A DNA stretch of 64,000 nucleotides from assembly GCA_963825405.1 (NCBI GenBank), contig CAWGTB010000001.1, positions 558,001-622,000 of the forward strand, written 5' to 3'. The notes beneath the pieces were generated by a model that did no database searches, was not told where the DNA came from, and saw nothing but the letters and a program-made list of their open reading frames with translations. Below are positions 37,903-46,133 of the stretch, one piece after another. The position numbers and the translations under genes are program-made. How positions within the stretch are numbered: position 1 is the stretch's first letter; each line of letters begins with the position of its first letter. Origin of the DNA: JACPNO01 sp963825405 (GTDB lineage Bacteria > Acidobacteriota > Terriglobia > Bryobacterales > Bryobacteraceae).

Positions 37903-38594
37903 TCGTCGTACTTGCGAGCCGGCACGACCAGGCCGCGCGCTCGTTGGCCGAGCGCTGGGCGGACCACGGCGCGACTCTGCTCACCGCGCACGATCTGTCG
38001 GAGGCAGGCTGGATTTTCCACGCGCCGGCGCGCGGCTCGGGCCAAGCAGTTGCGGGCGGACGCGTGGTTGCCAACCGGCAAATCACTGGCGTGCTGACGC
38101 GGCTGGCTGGCGTCGACCCGGGCGAGCTCGATCACGTCGCGCCGGAAGACGCGGCTTATGTCGCTTCGGAAATGACAGCGTTTCTGCTGGCGTGGCTTTC
38201 CACGCTGGCATGTCCGTTGCTGAACCGGCCGGCGCCCGAATCCCTTTGCGGGTCAACGTGGCGCGCCGAGCGATGGATCCGTTTCGCCGCCGGGCTCGGC
38301 ATTCCGGTCCAGCCCGTTCACCGGGATTCCCGGGACGATTCATCAGCGGGCTGCGAGCCTTTCGCGGCTAGTGTCACGGTAGTCGGCGAGCGATGCTTCG
38401 GGGCGGTCGACTCGAGCCTCGCAGATCACGCGCGCCGATTGGCCGCGGCCGCCGGAGTGGGCCTGCTGGAAGTCCGGTTCACCAGCCCTGGCCGCGGCGG
38501 CAGGTTTATGCGCGTGAACCTTTGTCCCGACGTATCGGCGGACGATATCGGCGAAGCGGTCATCGAGTATTTCGAAGGGGCGGCAGTATGCTGA
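37899..38594 (+). CDS. Degenerate ATP-grasp-like protein (pseudo-ligase partner?)
   Basis: A 231-residue protein starting at a GTG that overlaps the DUF6519 stop by four bases. Its order of motifs follows the downstream ATP-grasp gene: a pre-ATP-grasp domain (DAAYVASEMTAFLLAWLSTL, ACPLLNRP near residue 110), a WRAERWIRFAAGLGIPV helix, VTVVGERCFGAV, and GVGLLEVRFTSP with FMRVNLCP near the end. The central nucleotide-binding segment of roughly 70 residues, with its lysines, is missing, and the E-x-N metal motif reads R-V-N. I therefore infer a non-catalytic paralogue, perhaps forming a heterodimer or binding the substrate. The resemblance was judged by eye. Confidence 0.55.
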   Translation: MIVVLASRHDQAARSLAERWADHGATLLTAHDLSEAGWIFHAPARGSGQAVAGGRVVANRQITGVLTRLAGVDPGELDHVAPEDAAYVASEMTAFLLAWLSTLACPLLNRPAPESLCGSTWRAERWIRFAAGLGIPVQPVHRDSRDDSSAGCEPFAASVTVVGERCFGAVDSSLADHARRLAAAAGVGLLEVRFTSPGRGGRFMRVNLCPDVSADDIGEAVIEYFEGAAVC

Positions 38595-39547
38595 TCCTGC
38601 TCTGGGGTCTCGACACGGATTCCCCTATCGCTCGGGTGCGAGACGAGTTGCAGGATCTTGGCGTTCCGGCGGTTTTTGTTAATCAGCGGGAAGTTCTGGA
38701 CATCGATGTCCACATGACGGTGGGTGAAACTCTCGACGCGTCGATTCGCGTTCAAAACAAGTGGTTCGACTTGAGCCAGGTAACGGCGGCATATCTTCGG
38801 CCGTTTCGCTCCTGCGGGATTTCTCGTATCGCCAGCGCCGGTCCCGATAGCGCGGCTTGGAAACACGCCGTGCAAGTGGACGATATTCTGCTCTGCTGGG
38901 CGGAGGTTACTCCTGCGTTGCTGGTCAATCCGCTGGGAGCGATGTCCGGCAACAGCTCGAAGCCGTATCAACTCGAACAGCTTCGCCGGATCGGCTGGAA
39001 CGTTCCTGAGACGCTGATCACGACCGATGCAGAAGCGGCTCGCGAGTTTTGGAAACATCACGGCGATGTCATCTACAAATCGGTGAGCGGCATCCGCAGC
39101 CAGGTATCGCGATTGCGGCCGCAGCATCTCGAGCGATTCGACTGCATCTCATCTTGTCCTACGCAATTTCAGCAGTATATTCGCGGCACTGATCATAGGG
39201 TGCATGTCGTCGGTTCCGAAGTATTCGCTTGTGAAGTTCGCAGCGAGGCGGACGACTACCGATATCCCGGGGAAGGGGGCGTCGAGGTCAATGCCTGTGC
39301 TCTTCCGTTCGATGTGGAGGACCTCTGCCTCAAGACCGCCGCCGTCCTTGAGCTGCCCTTTGTCGGAATCGATCTCCGCAGGACGCCCGAGGGCGAGTGG
39401 TATTGCTTTGAAGCGAATCCGTCGCCTGGTTTCACCTATTACGAAAGCGCAACCGGTCTTCCGATCGGGCGGTCGGTCGTCGATTTACTTACAGGCATCA
39501 GCGCTGCCGATCAGCCGGAGTCCCGCATCACGGTGTCCCAACCATGA
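38588..39547 (+). CDS. ATP-grasp ligase (RimK/MvdD-like)
   Basis: A 319-residue ATP-grasp enzyme started at the ATG at 38588, which overlaps the previous stop. ATP-grasp ligases join a carboxylate to an amine through an acyl-phosphate. A pre-ATP-grasp domain (VTAAYLRPFRSCGI, LLVNPLGAMSGNSSKP near 120) precedes the core. The core has DVIYKSVSGIRSQ (Lys near 161), FQQYIRGTDHRVHVVGSE, the metal-binding VGIDLRR (about 258) and CFEANPSPGFTYYE (about 275). This resembles RimK and the graspetide ligase MvdD. No precursor peptide gene was found. Its place after the charged tail of the DUF6519 protein suggests modification of an injection-system component (inferred). Confidence 0.8.
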   Translation: MLILLWGLDTDSPIARVRDELQDLGVPAVFVNQREVLDIDVHMTVGETLDASIRVQNKWFDLSQVTAAYLRPFRSCGISRIASAGPDSAAWKHAVQVDDILLCWAEVTPALLVNPLGAMSGNSSKPYQLEQLRRIGWNVPETLITTDAEAAREFWKHHGDVIYKSVSGIRSQVSRLRPQHLERFDCISSCPTQFQQYIRGTDHRVHVVGSEVFACEVRSEADDYRYPGEGGVEVNACALPFDVEDLCLKTAAVLELPFVGIDLRRTPEGEWYCFEANPSPGFTYYESATGLPIGRSVVDLLTGISAADQPESRITVSQP

Positions 39548-41709
39548 TCCGCAACGTTTTCGCGTGCCTCGTCCACGAAAGCCAAGAGTGCGTCATCGAC
39601 CTGGTACGCAATCTGCAATATCTTGACCCGTCTTCCACAATATTGCTTTACAACGGTGGACCAACACCCGCGCTGCTCGGCCCTGGCTTCCCCGCCGATG
39701 ACTATCACGCAGTTGTGCATCCTGCGCCGAAGCGGTTGGCCTGGGGGCGCCTCCACGAATTCGCCCTGGATGCGATGCAGTTCGCGCTCGAAAACTTTGC
39801 ATTCGACACGCTTACGATCGTCGATTCCGATCAACTGGGCGCGCGCCCCGGTTACTCGGACCACTTGAGCCAGGCACTTGCGGGACGCACCGGAGTTGGA
39901 TTGCTCAGTAGCGCGGCGGCGGTTCTAGCTTCGACATGCCAGATCGGTCCGGTCCAGGTGGCATTCCAGGAAATCGATCTCTGGCGTCCGCTGCTGCGCC
40001 GTTTTCCGGATGGGGAACAGAAATTTGCCCACTGGTCGTTTTGGCCCTCGACGGTTTTTACAGCGGATGCCGCCCGCGATCTCACGCGGCTGTTTGCAAC
40101 TGACGCGGAGTTGCAGGACATCATGGGCCGCACTCGTATCTGGGCAACGGAGGAAGTGATTCTTCCCACTCTTACGGCTTTGCTCGGATACCAGATCGCT
40201 GCGAATCCGTGCAGCTACGATTTCGTGAAGTATCGTGTCAGCTTCACGCCGGGACATGTTGAAGCCGCACTTTTACGGCCCGACGTGTACTGGCTGCATC
40301 CGATCGCTCGCCAGTATGACGATTCGCTGCGCAGCCAGGTTCGAAAAAAGTTTGGTTGTTATGGAGTCAAGCCCTCCGCGATCCCATTGGGAGCCGTGGA
40401 ATCATCGCCCATCCTGCAGCAAATGAAACGAGTCGAGGGTTGGCTTGAAGAGGACGAAGGTGAGCTGCTGATCGCCGCCACGGCCCGCGCCATCACGTCG
40501 CTGCCCTCCGGTTCGGCGGTGGTCGAAGTTGGAAGTTTCTGTGGCCGCGGCACGGTGGTGCTGGGCGGCGTTGTCAAATCGCTCGCCGCGGATTCGTTGG
40601 TGTATGCCATCGACCGCCATGACGGCAGGGTAGGCGCGCTGGATCAAGGAATTCGGGTCACAAGGCCGACACTGGATATTTTCCAACGCAATATCGACGA
40701 AAATGGCCTTCGCGCAGTCGTCCGCACCCTGCAGAGCGATTCGGCTGATGTAGCCTGGGATATGCCCATCGGGATGCTGCTGATCGATGGCCTGCACGAC
40801 TACCCGAGCGTGGCGCGCGACTTTCATCATTTCGAAAAGTGGCTCGTGCCCGGGGGATTGGTTGCTTTCCACGACTATGCGGATTACTTTCCGGGCGTGA
40901 AAAGGTTCGTCGACGAGTTGCTGCGGACGGAGTGCTATCGCAAGGTGCAATGCGTGCGGAGCTTGATGATCCTGGCGGCTTGCGATCGCCCGATGGACGT
41001 CCTTGCGAGTGAGCCGTTGGTCTCGTGCATCATGCCGACGGCCGACCGGCGTGCTTTCGTGCCGCAGGCCATCCGCCATTTCCTGCGTCAGGATTATCCG
41101 AAACGGGAACTCATCGTGTTGGACGATGGCGCCGATAACATCGCCGACCTGATTCCTTGCGACGAGAACATCCGGTACGTTCGCCTCCCGGTGAAACGGA
41201 CGATGGGCGCCAAGCACAATCTTGGGTGTGAGCTTGCGCGCGGCGAAGTGATCGTGCACTGGGACGACGACGACTGGCACGCCAATTGGCGCGTCTCCTA
41301 CCAGGTCAAAGAGCTTGCGCGGCAATCGCCGGCGTCTTTGTGCGGGCTGTCCCGCCTGTTTTTCTATGAGCCGGCTGGCAGCCGCGCCTGGGAATATGTG
41401 TATCCGCCGGGTGGCAAGCCGTGGGTCAGCGGTGGAACATTTTGTTACTACAAGACATTTTGGGAGGGTCACAGATTTCCTGATATGAACGAGGGCGCCG
41501 ATACGGTCTTTGTGTGGAATTTGAATGACGCAAATGTTGTCGCCCATGCGGATCACCGGTTTTACATTGCGACCGTTCATGCCAAAAACACCAGCGCCAA
41601 GAGGACGCAAGATCCGGCATGGCAGCCGCGCCAGACTTCTGAAGTCCGCCGCATGATCGACGACGACGGCTGGACATTTTACGAACAGTTCGCGCAGGTG
41701 CTGACTTAA
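39544..41709 (+). CDS. Trifunctional glycosyltransferase-methyltransferase-glycosyltransferase fusion
   Basis: A 721-residue protein with three domains. Residues 1 to about 280 look like a GT-A glycosyltransferase with the DSDQ acidic motif (LTIVDSDQLGARPG). Residues about 300-465 form a class I SAM methyltransferase (SAVVEVGSFCGRGTVVLG, then GMLLIDGLHDYPSVARDFHH). Residues about 490-720 form a GT2 glycosyltransferase (VSCIMPTADRRAFVPQAIRH, DXD-type HWDDDDWHANW, a WVSGGTFCYY acceptor loop). Such fusions modify glycans or glycoproteins. It starts four bases inside the ATP-grasp gene, so both are translated together. Natural substrates cannot be told; the neighbouring eCIS fibre proteins are a reasonable guess. 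Confidence 0.82.
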   Translation: MIRNVFACLVHESQECVIDLVRNLQYLDPSSTILLYNGGPTPALLGPGFPADDYHAVVHPAPKRLAWGRLHEFALDAMQFALENFAFDTLTIVDSDQLGARPGYSDHLSQALAGRTGVGLLSSAAAVLASTCQIGPVQVAFQEIDLWRPLLRRFPDGEQKFAHWSFWPSTVFTADAARDLTRLFATDAELQDIMGRTRIWATEEVILPTLTALLGYQIAANPCSYDFVKYRVSFTPGHVEAALLRPDVYWLHPIARQYDDSLRSQVRKKFGCYGVKPSAIPLGAVESSPILQQMKRVEGWLEEDEGELLIAATARAITSLPSGSAVVEVGSFCGRGTVVLGGVVKSLAADSLVYAIDRHDGRVGALDQGIRVTRPTLDIFQRNIDENGLRAVVRTLQSDSADVAWDMPIGMLLIDGLHDYPSVARDFHHFEKWLVPGGLVAFHDYADYFPGVKRFVDELLRTECYRKVQCVRSLMILAACDRPMDVLASEPLVSCIMPTADRRAFVPQAIRHFLRQDYPKRELIVLDDGADNIADLIPCDENIRYVRLPVKRTMGAKHNLGCELARGEVIVHWDDDDWHANWRVSYQVKELARQSPASLCGLSRLFFYEPAGSRAWEYVYPPGGKPWVSGGTFCYYKTFWEGHRFPDMNEGADTVFVWNLNDANVVAHADHRFYIATVHAKNTSAKRTQDPAWQPRQTSEVRRMIDDDGWTFYEQFAQVLT

Positions 41710-41725
41710 TGGGAGGCCGATTTCA

Positions 41726-43402
41726 ATGGGCGTAATTCTGCAAGCTACTTACAAGCTGCCCGGCGGGCACACCGTGCCGTCTCCTTTTGACGGAAACCGG
41801 CGAACGCCTTGGTGGTGGGATCATATCGCGGCCCAAGCGAATGCGTTCCGGCAAGCGGGTTTCACCGCAATCTGGCTACCTCCAGCGCTGAAGACCAATG
41901 CGGGCGCGTTCCCGGGAGCCGATGGCTACGGGCCATTTGACGATTACGACCTGGGCAGCAAGAATCAGTTTTTCTCGATCCCGACGCGCTTTGGTCCTCG
42001 CGAGCGCCTGCAGCGCTGCACCGCGATCATGCGCGCCAACGGCATCGATGTCTATCTGGACACGGTTCTCCATCACCGCGATGGCGGCAACAACTTCGTT
42101 TACCGGTATAAAGGAGCGGACGGAACTGCAGGGATCGGGCGCTTTCCCAAAGATCCAAAGTGTTTTTTTCCGAACGTGCCGCGCGATCCGATTGCCGGCC
42201 CGGTGGAGGACGATTTTGGATTCGGCGACGAACTCGCCCCGCTCAATGCCCAGCCCAAGGGTTATGTGCGTGACGGCCTCATCAATGCCGTGGATTGGCA
42301 AACGCGCGCGCTCGATGCGCAAGGCTACCGCCTGGATGACACCAAAGGCCTCGCGGTTGGATTCGTGAATAGCTTTCTCAACTCAAAAGCGATGGCCGGT
42401 AAATTTGCGGTCGGTGAATATTTCGATGGCAACCCTGACACGTTGAACTGGTGGGTTTGGAATTCAGGTATGAACGGCCGGGCGAGCACCTTCGATTTTG
42501 GACTCCGCTTCGCACTGGCGGGGATGTGCAGCAATGGCAGCCGCTGGAATATGGAGCAGCTGGATCATCTGGGATATGCCGGACGCGATCCGGCGCACGC
42601 CGTCACTTTCGTCGAAAACCACGACACGGATCTGAATTCACCGGTCATCTGGAACAAGCTTCTGGCCTACGCTTACATCCTGACATCGGAAGGCTACCCG
42701 TGCGTTTACTACAAGGACTATTCAACCGATCCGGGATGCTACGGGCTGAAAGAGGACATCAACAATCTGGTATGGATCCATGAGCATCTGGCCAACGGCT
42801 TCACTCAATACCGCTGGAAGGATTTCCAGTTTGTCGTGTACGAGCGGCTGGGGTGGCCGAATCTGCTGGTTGGGTTGAATAATGATATTTTCAACGGCTG
42901 GAAAACTGTCACTGTTCAGACCGGCTTTGGACCGAACGTGCAGCTGCACGATTACTCCGGACACGCCGGCGATGTGTGGACCGACGGGCAGGGAAACGTC
43001 ACCATCGGCATACCGCAGAACACCAACGGTCTCGGCTACGTCTGCTATAGCCGGGCCGAACTCAGTAAACCGAATACCGTCCAACGCCATGCCACCACGC
43101 AGGTATTTGAAGGCGCCGCTGATCTTGATATCGGCCCCGCGATCGCCGGCAAAGATACGATAATCGGACGGGTTTGGTGTGATACCGGATTCCCGGTAGA
43201 GCTAAAGCCGGAGTCCGCCGCCCCGCATCTTGCCTTTTCGCTTAACGACCCCGCCGGCGAGCCAGTTGCGTTGGATAGCGGCAAAGGCCACACGCAGGCT
43301 CGCGGCTGGCACACCTTGATGGTCACTTCGTCGGCTACCGGCTCGACTCCGTTCCGGCTGGCAGTTACGTACTCCGGCACGCAACATCTCGGAGGAGGAT
43401 AA
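41726..43402 (+). CDS. GH13 alpha-amylase-family protein without signal peptide
   Basis: A 558-residue glycoside hydrolase of the alpha-amylase clan. The barrel starts YKLPGGHTVPSPFDGNRRTP and GFTAIWLPPALK. All three catalytic residues are in place: Asp in YRLDDTKGL (about 202), Glu in VGEYFDGN (about 229) and Asp in FVENHDTDLN (about 297). The end has a beta domain (SGHAGDVWTDGQGNVTIGIP) and a further beta-sandwich-like stretch of about 90 residues. There is no signal peptide, so the enzyme is either cytoplasmic or carried by another route such as the eCIS particle. It lies sixteen bases after the glycosyltransferase fusion and shares its operon. Confidence 0.88.
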   Translation: MGVILQATYKLPGGHTVPSPFDGNRRTPWWWDHIAAQANAFRQAGFTAIWLPPALKTNAGAFPGADGYGPFDDYDLGSKNQFFSIPTRFGPRERLQRCTAIMRANGIDVYLDTVLHHRDGGNNFVYRYKGADGTAGIGRFPKDPKCFFPNVPRDPIAGPVEDDFGFGDELAPLNAQPKGYVRDGLINAVDWQTRALDAQGYRLDDTKGLAVGFVNSFLNSKAMAGKFAVGEYFDGNPDTLNWWVWNSGMNGRASTFDFGLRFALAGMCSNGSRWNMEQLDHLGYAGRDPAHAVTFVENHDTDLNSPVIWNKLLAYAYILTSEGYPCVYYKDYSTDPGCYGLKEDINNLVWIHEHLANGFTQYRWKDFQFVVYERLGWPNLLVGLNNDIFNGWKTVTVQTGFGPNVQLHDYSGHAGDVWTDGQGNVTIGIPQNTNGLGYVCYSRAELSKPNTVQRHATTQVFEGAADLDIGPAIAGKDTIIGRVWCDTGFPVELKPESAAPHLAFSLNDPAGEPVALDSGKGHTQARGWHTLMVTSSATGSTPFRLAVTYSGTQHLGGG

Positions 43403-43404
43403 AT

Positions 43405-45183
43405 ATGATGCTGCGAGGTTTAGCCTTTGTGCTTCTGGCCGCAACGGCATTCGCCCAGGTAGATGTCCCCACGCGCCGCAACGATCTGTCCCGCAGCGGC
43501 GTGAACGCGCAGGAAACGATACTCACGCAAAACAGCGTGCATACCCGATTCGGCAAGCTATGGACTCTTTATGCGGATGCCAAGATCATGGCCCAGCCGC
43601 TCTACGTTTCGAATCTCAAGGCTCCGCAGGAAAGCATCATCGGCGCGACGGCGAAAGCCAAGTGCGTGAATGGCTGCAACGTGGTGATCTTCGCGACCAT
43701 GAAAGGCACTCTCTATGCTTACATGGCCGACCAGAAGCCCACTACGCAAAGCGACACGCTGCTTTGGGCCAGGTACTTGAGCGATGGCAATGCCTGCCAG
43801 TGCGGCGCGACCGGACCGCAGAACGGCAGTGGGAACTTCGATATGTGGGCCGTGGATGATCCCTGGTGGGGCATTCTTAGCACGCCTGTTATCGATCGCG
43901 CCAACAACTCGCTCTACGCCGTTACCTGGACCAACGACCAGCAGTATCGGCTCTACAATCTGAACCTGACCACCGGCCGGATCCAGAAAGGACCGGTGCT
44001 GATTCAGGGAACCGTCGGCGGCCAGACTTTCGCCCCCAATACCAATGGATGGATTCAGCGGCGGAAGCAAAGAGCCGGGCTGCTGCTGTCGAAAGGATTG
44101 CTGTACATCGGGTTCGGCGGCGACAACCAGGACTCGTTGGCAGGTTGGCTGTTCGTGTACGATGCCGCAACGCTGGCGCAGAAGACGGTTTGGAGTCCGA
44201 CGCCCAACGGACGCAACGGCGGCATCTGGATGGCCGGCGACGCGCCCGCAGCCGATGAAGCGGGCAACGTTTATCTGCAAAGCGGCGATGGCGATCTCGC
44301 CCCGGCAACACAGAGCTACGGCGACAGCATCATCAAGCTTCAGTTTCAGAATGGCGCGCTGTCCGTTGCCGGGTTCTTCGCTCCATGCAATCAAATGCTG
44401 CTCCGCCAATGCGACCTCGATCAGGGGTCGTCCGGGGCGGTTCTGTTCGATCAGTTCATCGCCGCGGGAGGCAAGAACGGTTGGCTGTACCTGATGCGCA
44501 CAGACAAGATGGCGGGATATCAGCCCGGCCCGTTCCCACCGCCCGCCGCGGCCTGCATGCCCGGCGAACCCGATTGCACCGATGGCCCCGACCTGATTCA
44601 GAAATGGCGGGCTTCGATTGGCCACATTCATTCGGCCCCCATCGTGTGGAAGGGCCCGGGAAACAAGTCCTGGTTATACATCATGGGCGAAGGCGACCGA
44701 TTGAAGGCATTCCCGTTTGATGGCGCCAAGTTCAATGTTCAGGCGATGCAGCAAGGGGGATGGAGCCAGCCGGTTCTGAATAAAGTGCCGGCGTGCCAGT
44801 CGCAGGCAAATCATGGAATGTGGATGCCGGGAGGGTTGCTCGGAATTTCCAGTAACGGAACGGCGCAGGGGACGGGCATCGTATGGGCTCTTGTGCCGGC
44901 AAATGGCGATTCAAATAGCTGCCGTGGCGTCAAGGGAATGCTTGTCGCTTACAATGCCGAGGACGTGAAAAAGGAAATTTGGCGAAGTCAGGGCCAAGAT
45001 GTCGGACTATCCGACACGAAGGATAGCTTTGGCCTTTTGGCACGGTTTAACCCGCCGACGATTGCGAATGGGAAAGTCTTTGTGGGCACCGCCGGGGATG
45101 CCGAGCCTCTTCAGCGCTACGGCGGCGCGCGGCCTGCTCCCGGCCCTGGCAATTACTATCTGGCCGTCTACGGCTTGAAGTAG
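43405..45183 (+). CDS. Secreted PQQ-type beta-propeller protein
   Basis: A 592-residue exported protein preceded by an excellent ribosome site (GGAGGAGG, six bases before the ATG) directly after the GH13 stop. Residues 1-20 are a Sec signal (MMLRGLAFVLLAATAFAQ). The rest alternates WTL/YADAK-like blades with G-rich loops: NVVIFATMKGTLYAYMAD, SLYAVTWTNDQQYRLYNL, GSSGAVLFDQF and GKVFVGTAGDAEPLQRYGG. Several Cys pairs occur (GNACQCGATG). Homologues are common in acidobacterial secretomes, with no assigned reaction; the tandem Trp/Gly motifs are weaker than in true PQQ dehydrogenases, and no other PQQ genes are seen. Confidence 0.75.
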   Translation: MMLRGLAFVLLAATAFAQVDVPTRRNDLSRSGVNAQETILTQNSVHTRFGKLWTLYADAKIMAQPLYVSNLKAPQESIIGATAKAKCVNGCNVVIFATMKGTLYAYMADQKPTTQSDTLLWARYLSDGNACQCGATGPQNGSGNFDMWAVDDPWWGILSTPVIDRANNSLYAVTWTNDQQYRLYNLNLTTGRIQKGPVLIQGTVGGQTFAPNTNGWIQRRKQRAGLLLSKGLLYIGFGGDNQDSLAGWLFVYDAATLAQKTVWSPTPNGRNGGIWMAGDAPAADEAGNVYLQSGDGDLAPATQSYGDSIIKLQFQNGALSVAGFFAPCNQMLLRQCDLDQGSSGAVLFDQFIAAGGKNGWLYLMRTDKMAGYQPGPFPPPAAACMPGEPDCTDGPDLIQKWRASIGHIHSAPIVWKGPGNKSWLYIMGEGDRLKAFPFDGAKFNVQAMQQGGWSQPVLNKVPACQSQANHGMWMPGGLLGISSNGTAQGTGIVWALVPANGDSNSCRGVKGMLVAYNAEDVKKEIWRSQGQDVGLSDTKDSFGLLARFNPPTIANGKVFVGTAGDAEPLQRYGGARPAPGPGNYYLAVYGLK

Positions 45184-45205
45184 GCCGCGGCTCGCGGGTT
45201 GACGG

Positions 45206-46129
45206 ATGAAATCTCAAGAGACGTTGGCCAGGAGCAGCAATCAGCACTCAGCCCCTGCCGCACGCCTGCGAAGTGACAGACAAACGTATCCACCTTCTGC
45301 GCTGGCGGCACGACGAACCGGGCCGGACTCTTCGCAGGGTCAGCTTGGCCATGACCTCCGCTCGATCCGTGTATTTCCTGAAGCACCGGCGATAACGCCG
45401 CGTGTGATATCCGGCCTGGTGCAGAGGAAGGAGGCGCCTAAGCCGACCACGTTTTCCGGCTGCACGCCGGATAACACTCTGACCGACAAGCCCAATCAGG
45501 AACTGGCTAGAGCGCTCACTTTCGCGAGCGATCTGGTGGATGCAGCGATCGGCGCGGTCGGCAGGAACGACAAGAGCGAGCCCTATCGCACCGCGCTCGC
45601 AAGGCACTTCATCAACCCGCCTTTTAGTGACCTAAAAGACATCTTCAGGAATTTTCGCAGGATCTGGTTTCACTTGAAGCCGGAAAACTTCGGCTGCGCC
45701 GCCAGCGACACGGAGCTGGACGAATGCGAAAAGGTGACCGAGGGTGGCTTCGATCTCGCATTCACGCCAACGCAGACAGGGATTGGGGTGGGCCCGTCGG
45801 TTCTTTGTCCCGCGTTCTGGTTCGACAAGCTGCCCTGCCGGGCGATCACCCTCATCCACGAGGCGGCTCACGCCGTAGGCATTGGGAACGGCGGCACCCA
45901 TCCGCCGAATCGTGGGAGCGCCGATTACCCAAATTTGGCGGCGGCACCGCCCGCTGGACAGACGGCCGCGCTGAGAATGAACAATCCGGATGCGTACGCA
46001 CATTTCGCCGCGCATATCGGACGTGAGACCGATACTCCCGGGTGTGGAACGAATGCCCCGGAACTGCCGATCAGCCCTCGAGGTGCAATCAAGATGGAGG
46101 ACCCCGCGCCCGCGCCTAAGAAAAAGTGA
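45206..46129 (+). CDS. Aspzincin-like metallopeptidase, candidate eCIS cargo
   Basis: A 307-residue protein with the metallopeptidase domain seen in the DUF4157 protein at 12063 but without the DUF4157 part. The zinc motif is HEAAH (218-222), followed by MNNPDAYAHFAAH (258-270), which resembles NADSYPMF of the paralogue. The N-terminal leader carries LGHDLRSIRVFPEAP, similar to the SIGHDFGRMAIH leader of the other protein, and this shared piece may be a packaging signal. There is no Sec signal. It is the last gene on the plus strand before a convergent metal pump. Activity is inferred from motifs only. Confidence 0.65.
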   Translation: MKSQETLARSSNQHSAPAARLRSDRQTYPPSALAARRTGPDSSQGQLGHDLRSIRVFPEAPAITPRVISGLVQRKEAPKPTTFSGCTPDNTLTDKPNQELARALTFASDLVDAAIGAVGRNDKSEPYRTALARHFINPPFSDLKDIFRNFRRIWFHLKPENFGCAASDTELDECEKVTEGGFDLAFTPTQTGIGVGPSVLCPAFWFDKLPCRAITLIHEAAHAVGIGNGGTHPPNRGSADYPNLAAAPPAGQTAALRMNNPDAYAHFAAHIGRETDTPGCGTNAPELPISPRGAIKMEDPAPAPKKK

Positions 46130-46133
46130 GTAT

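Noticed and set aside
40402..41610. 402-residue open frame antisense to the glycosyltransferase fusion
   Set aside because: Entirely inside a gene with clear motifs; the translation is His/Arg-rich and unlike a protein family.
15540..43402. Integrated prophage
   Set aside because: No capsid, portal, terminase, integrase or lysis genes are present. The ATPase, Pvc16-like and DUF4157 genes fit an eCIS.
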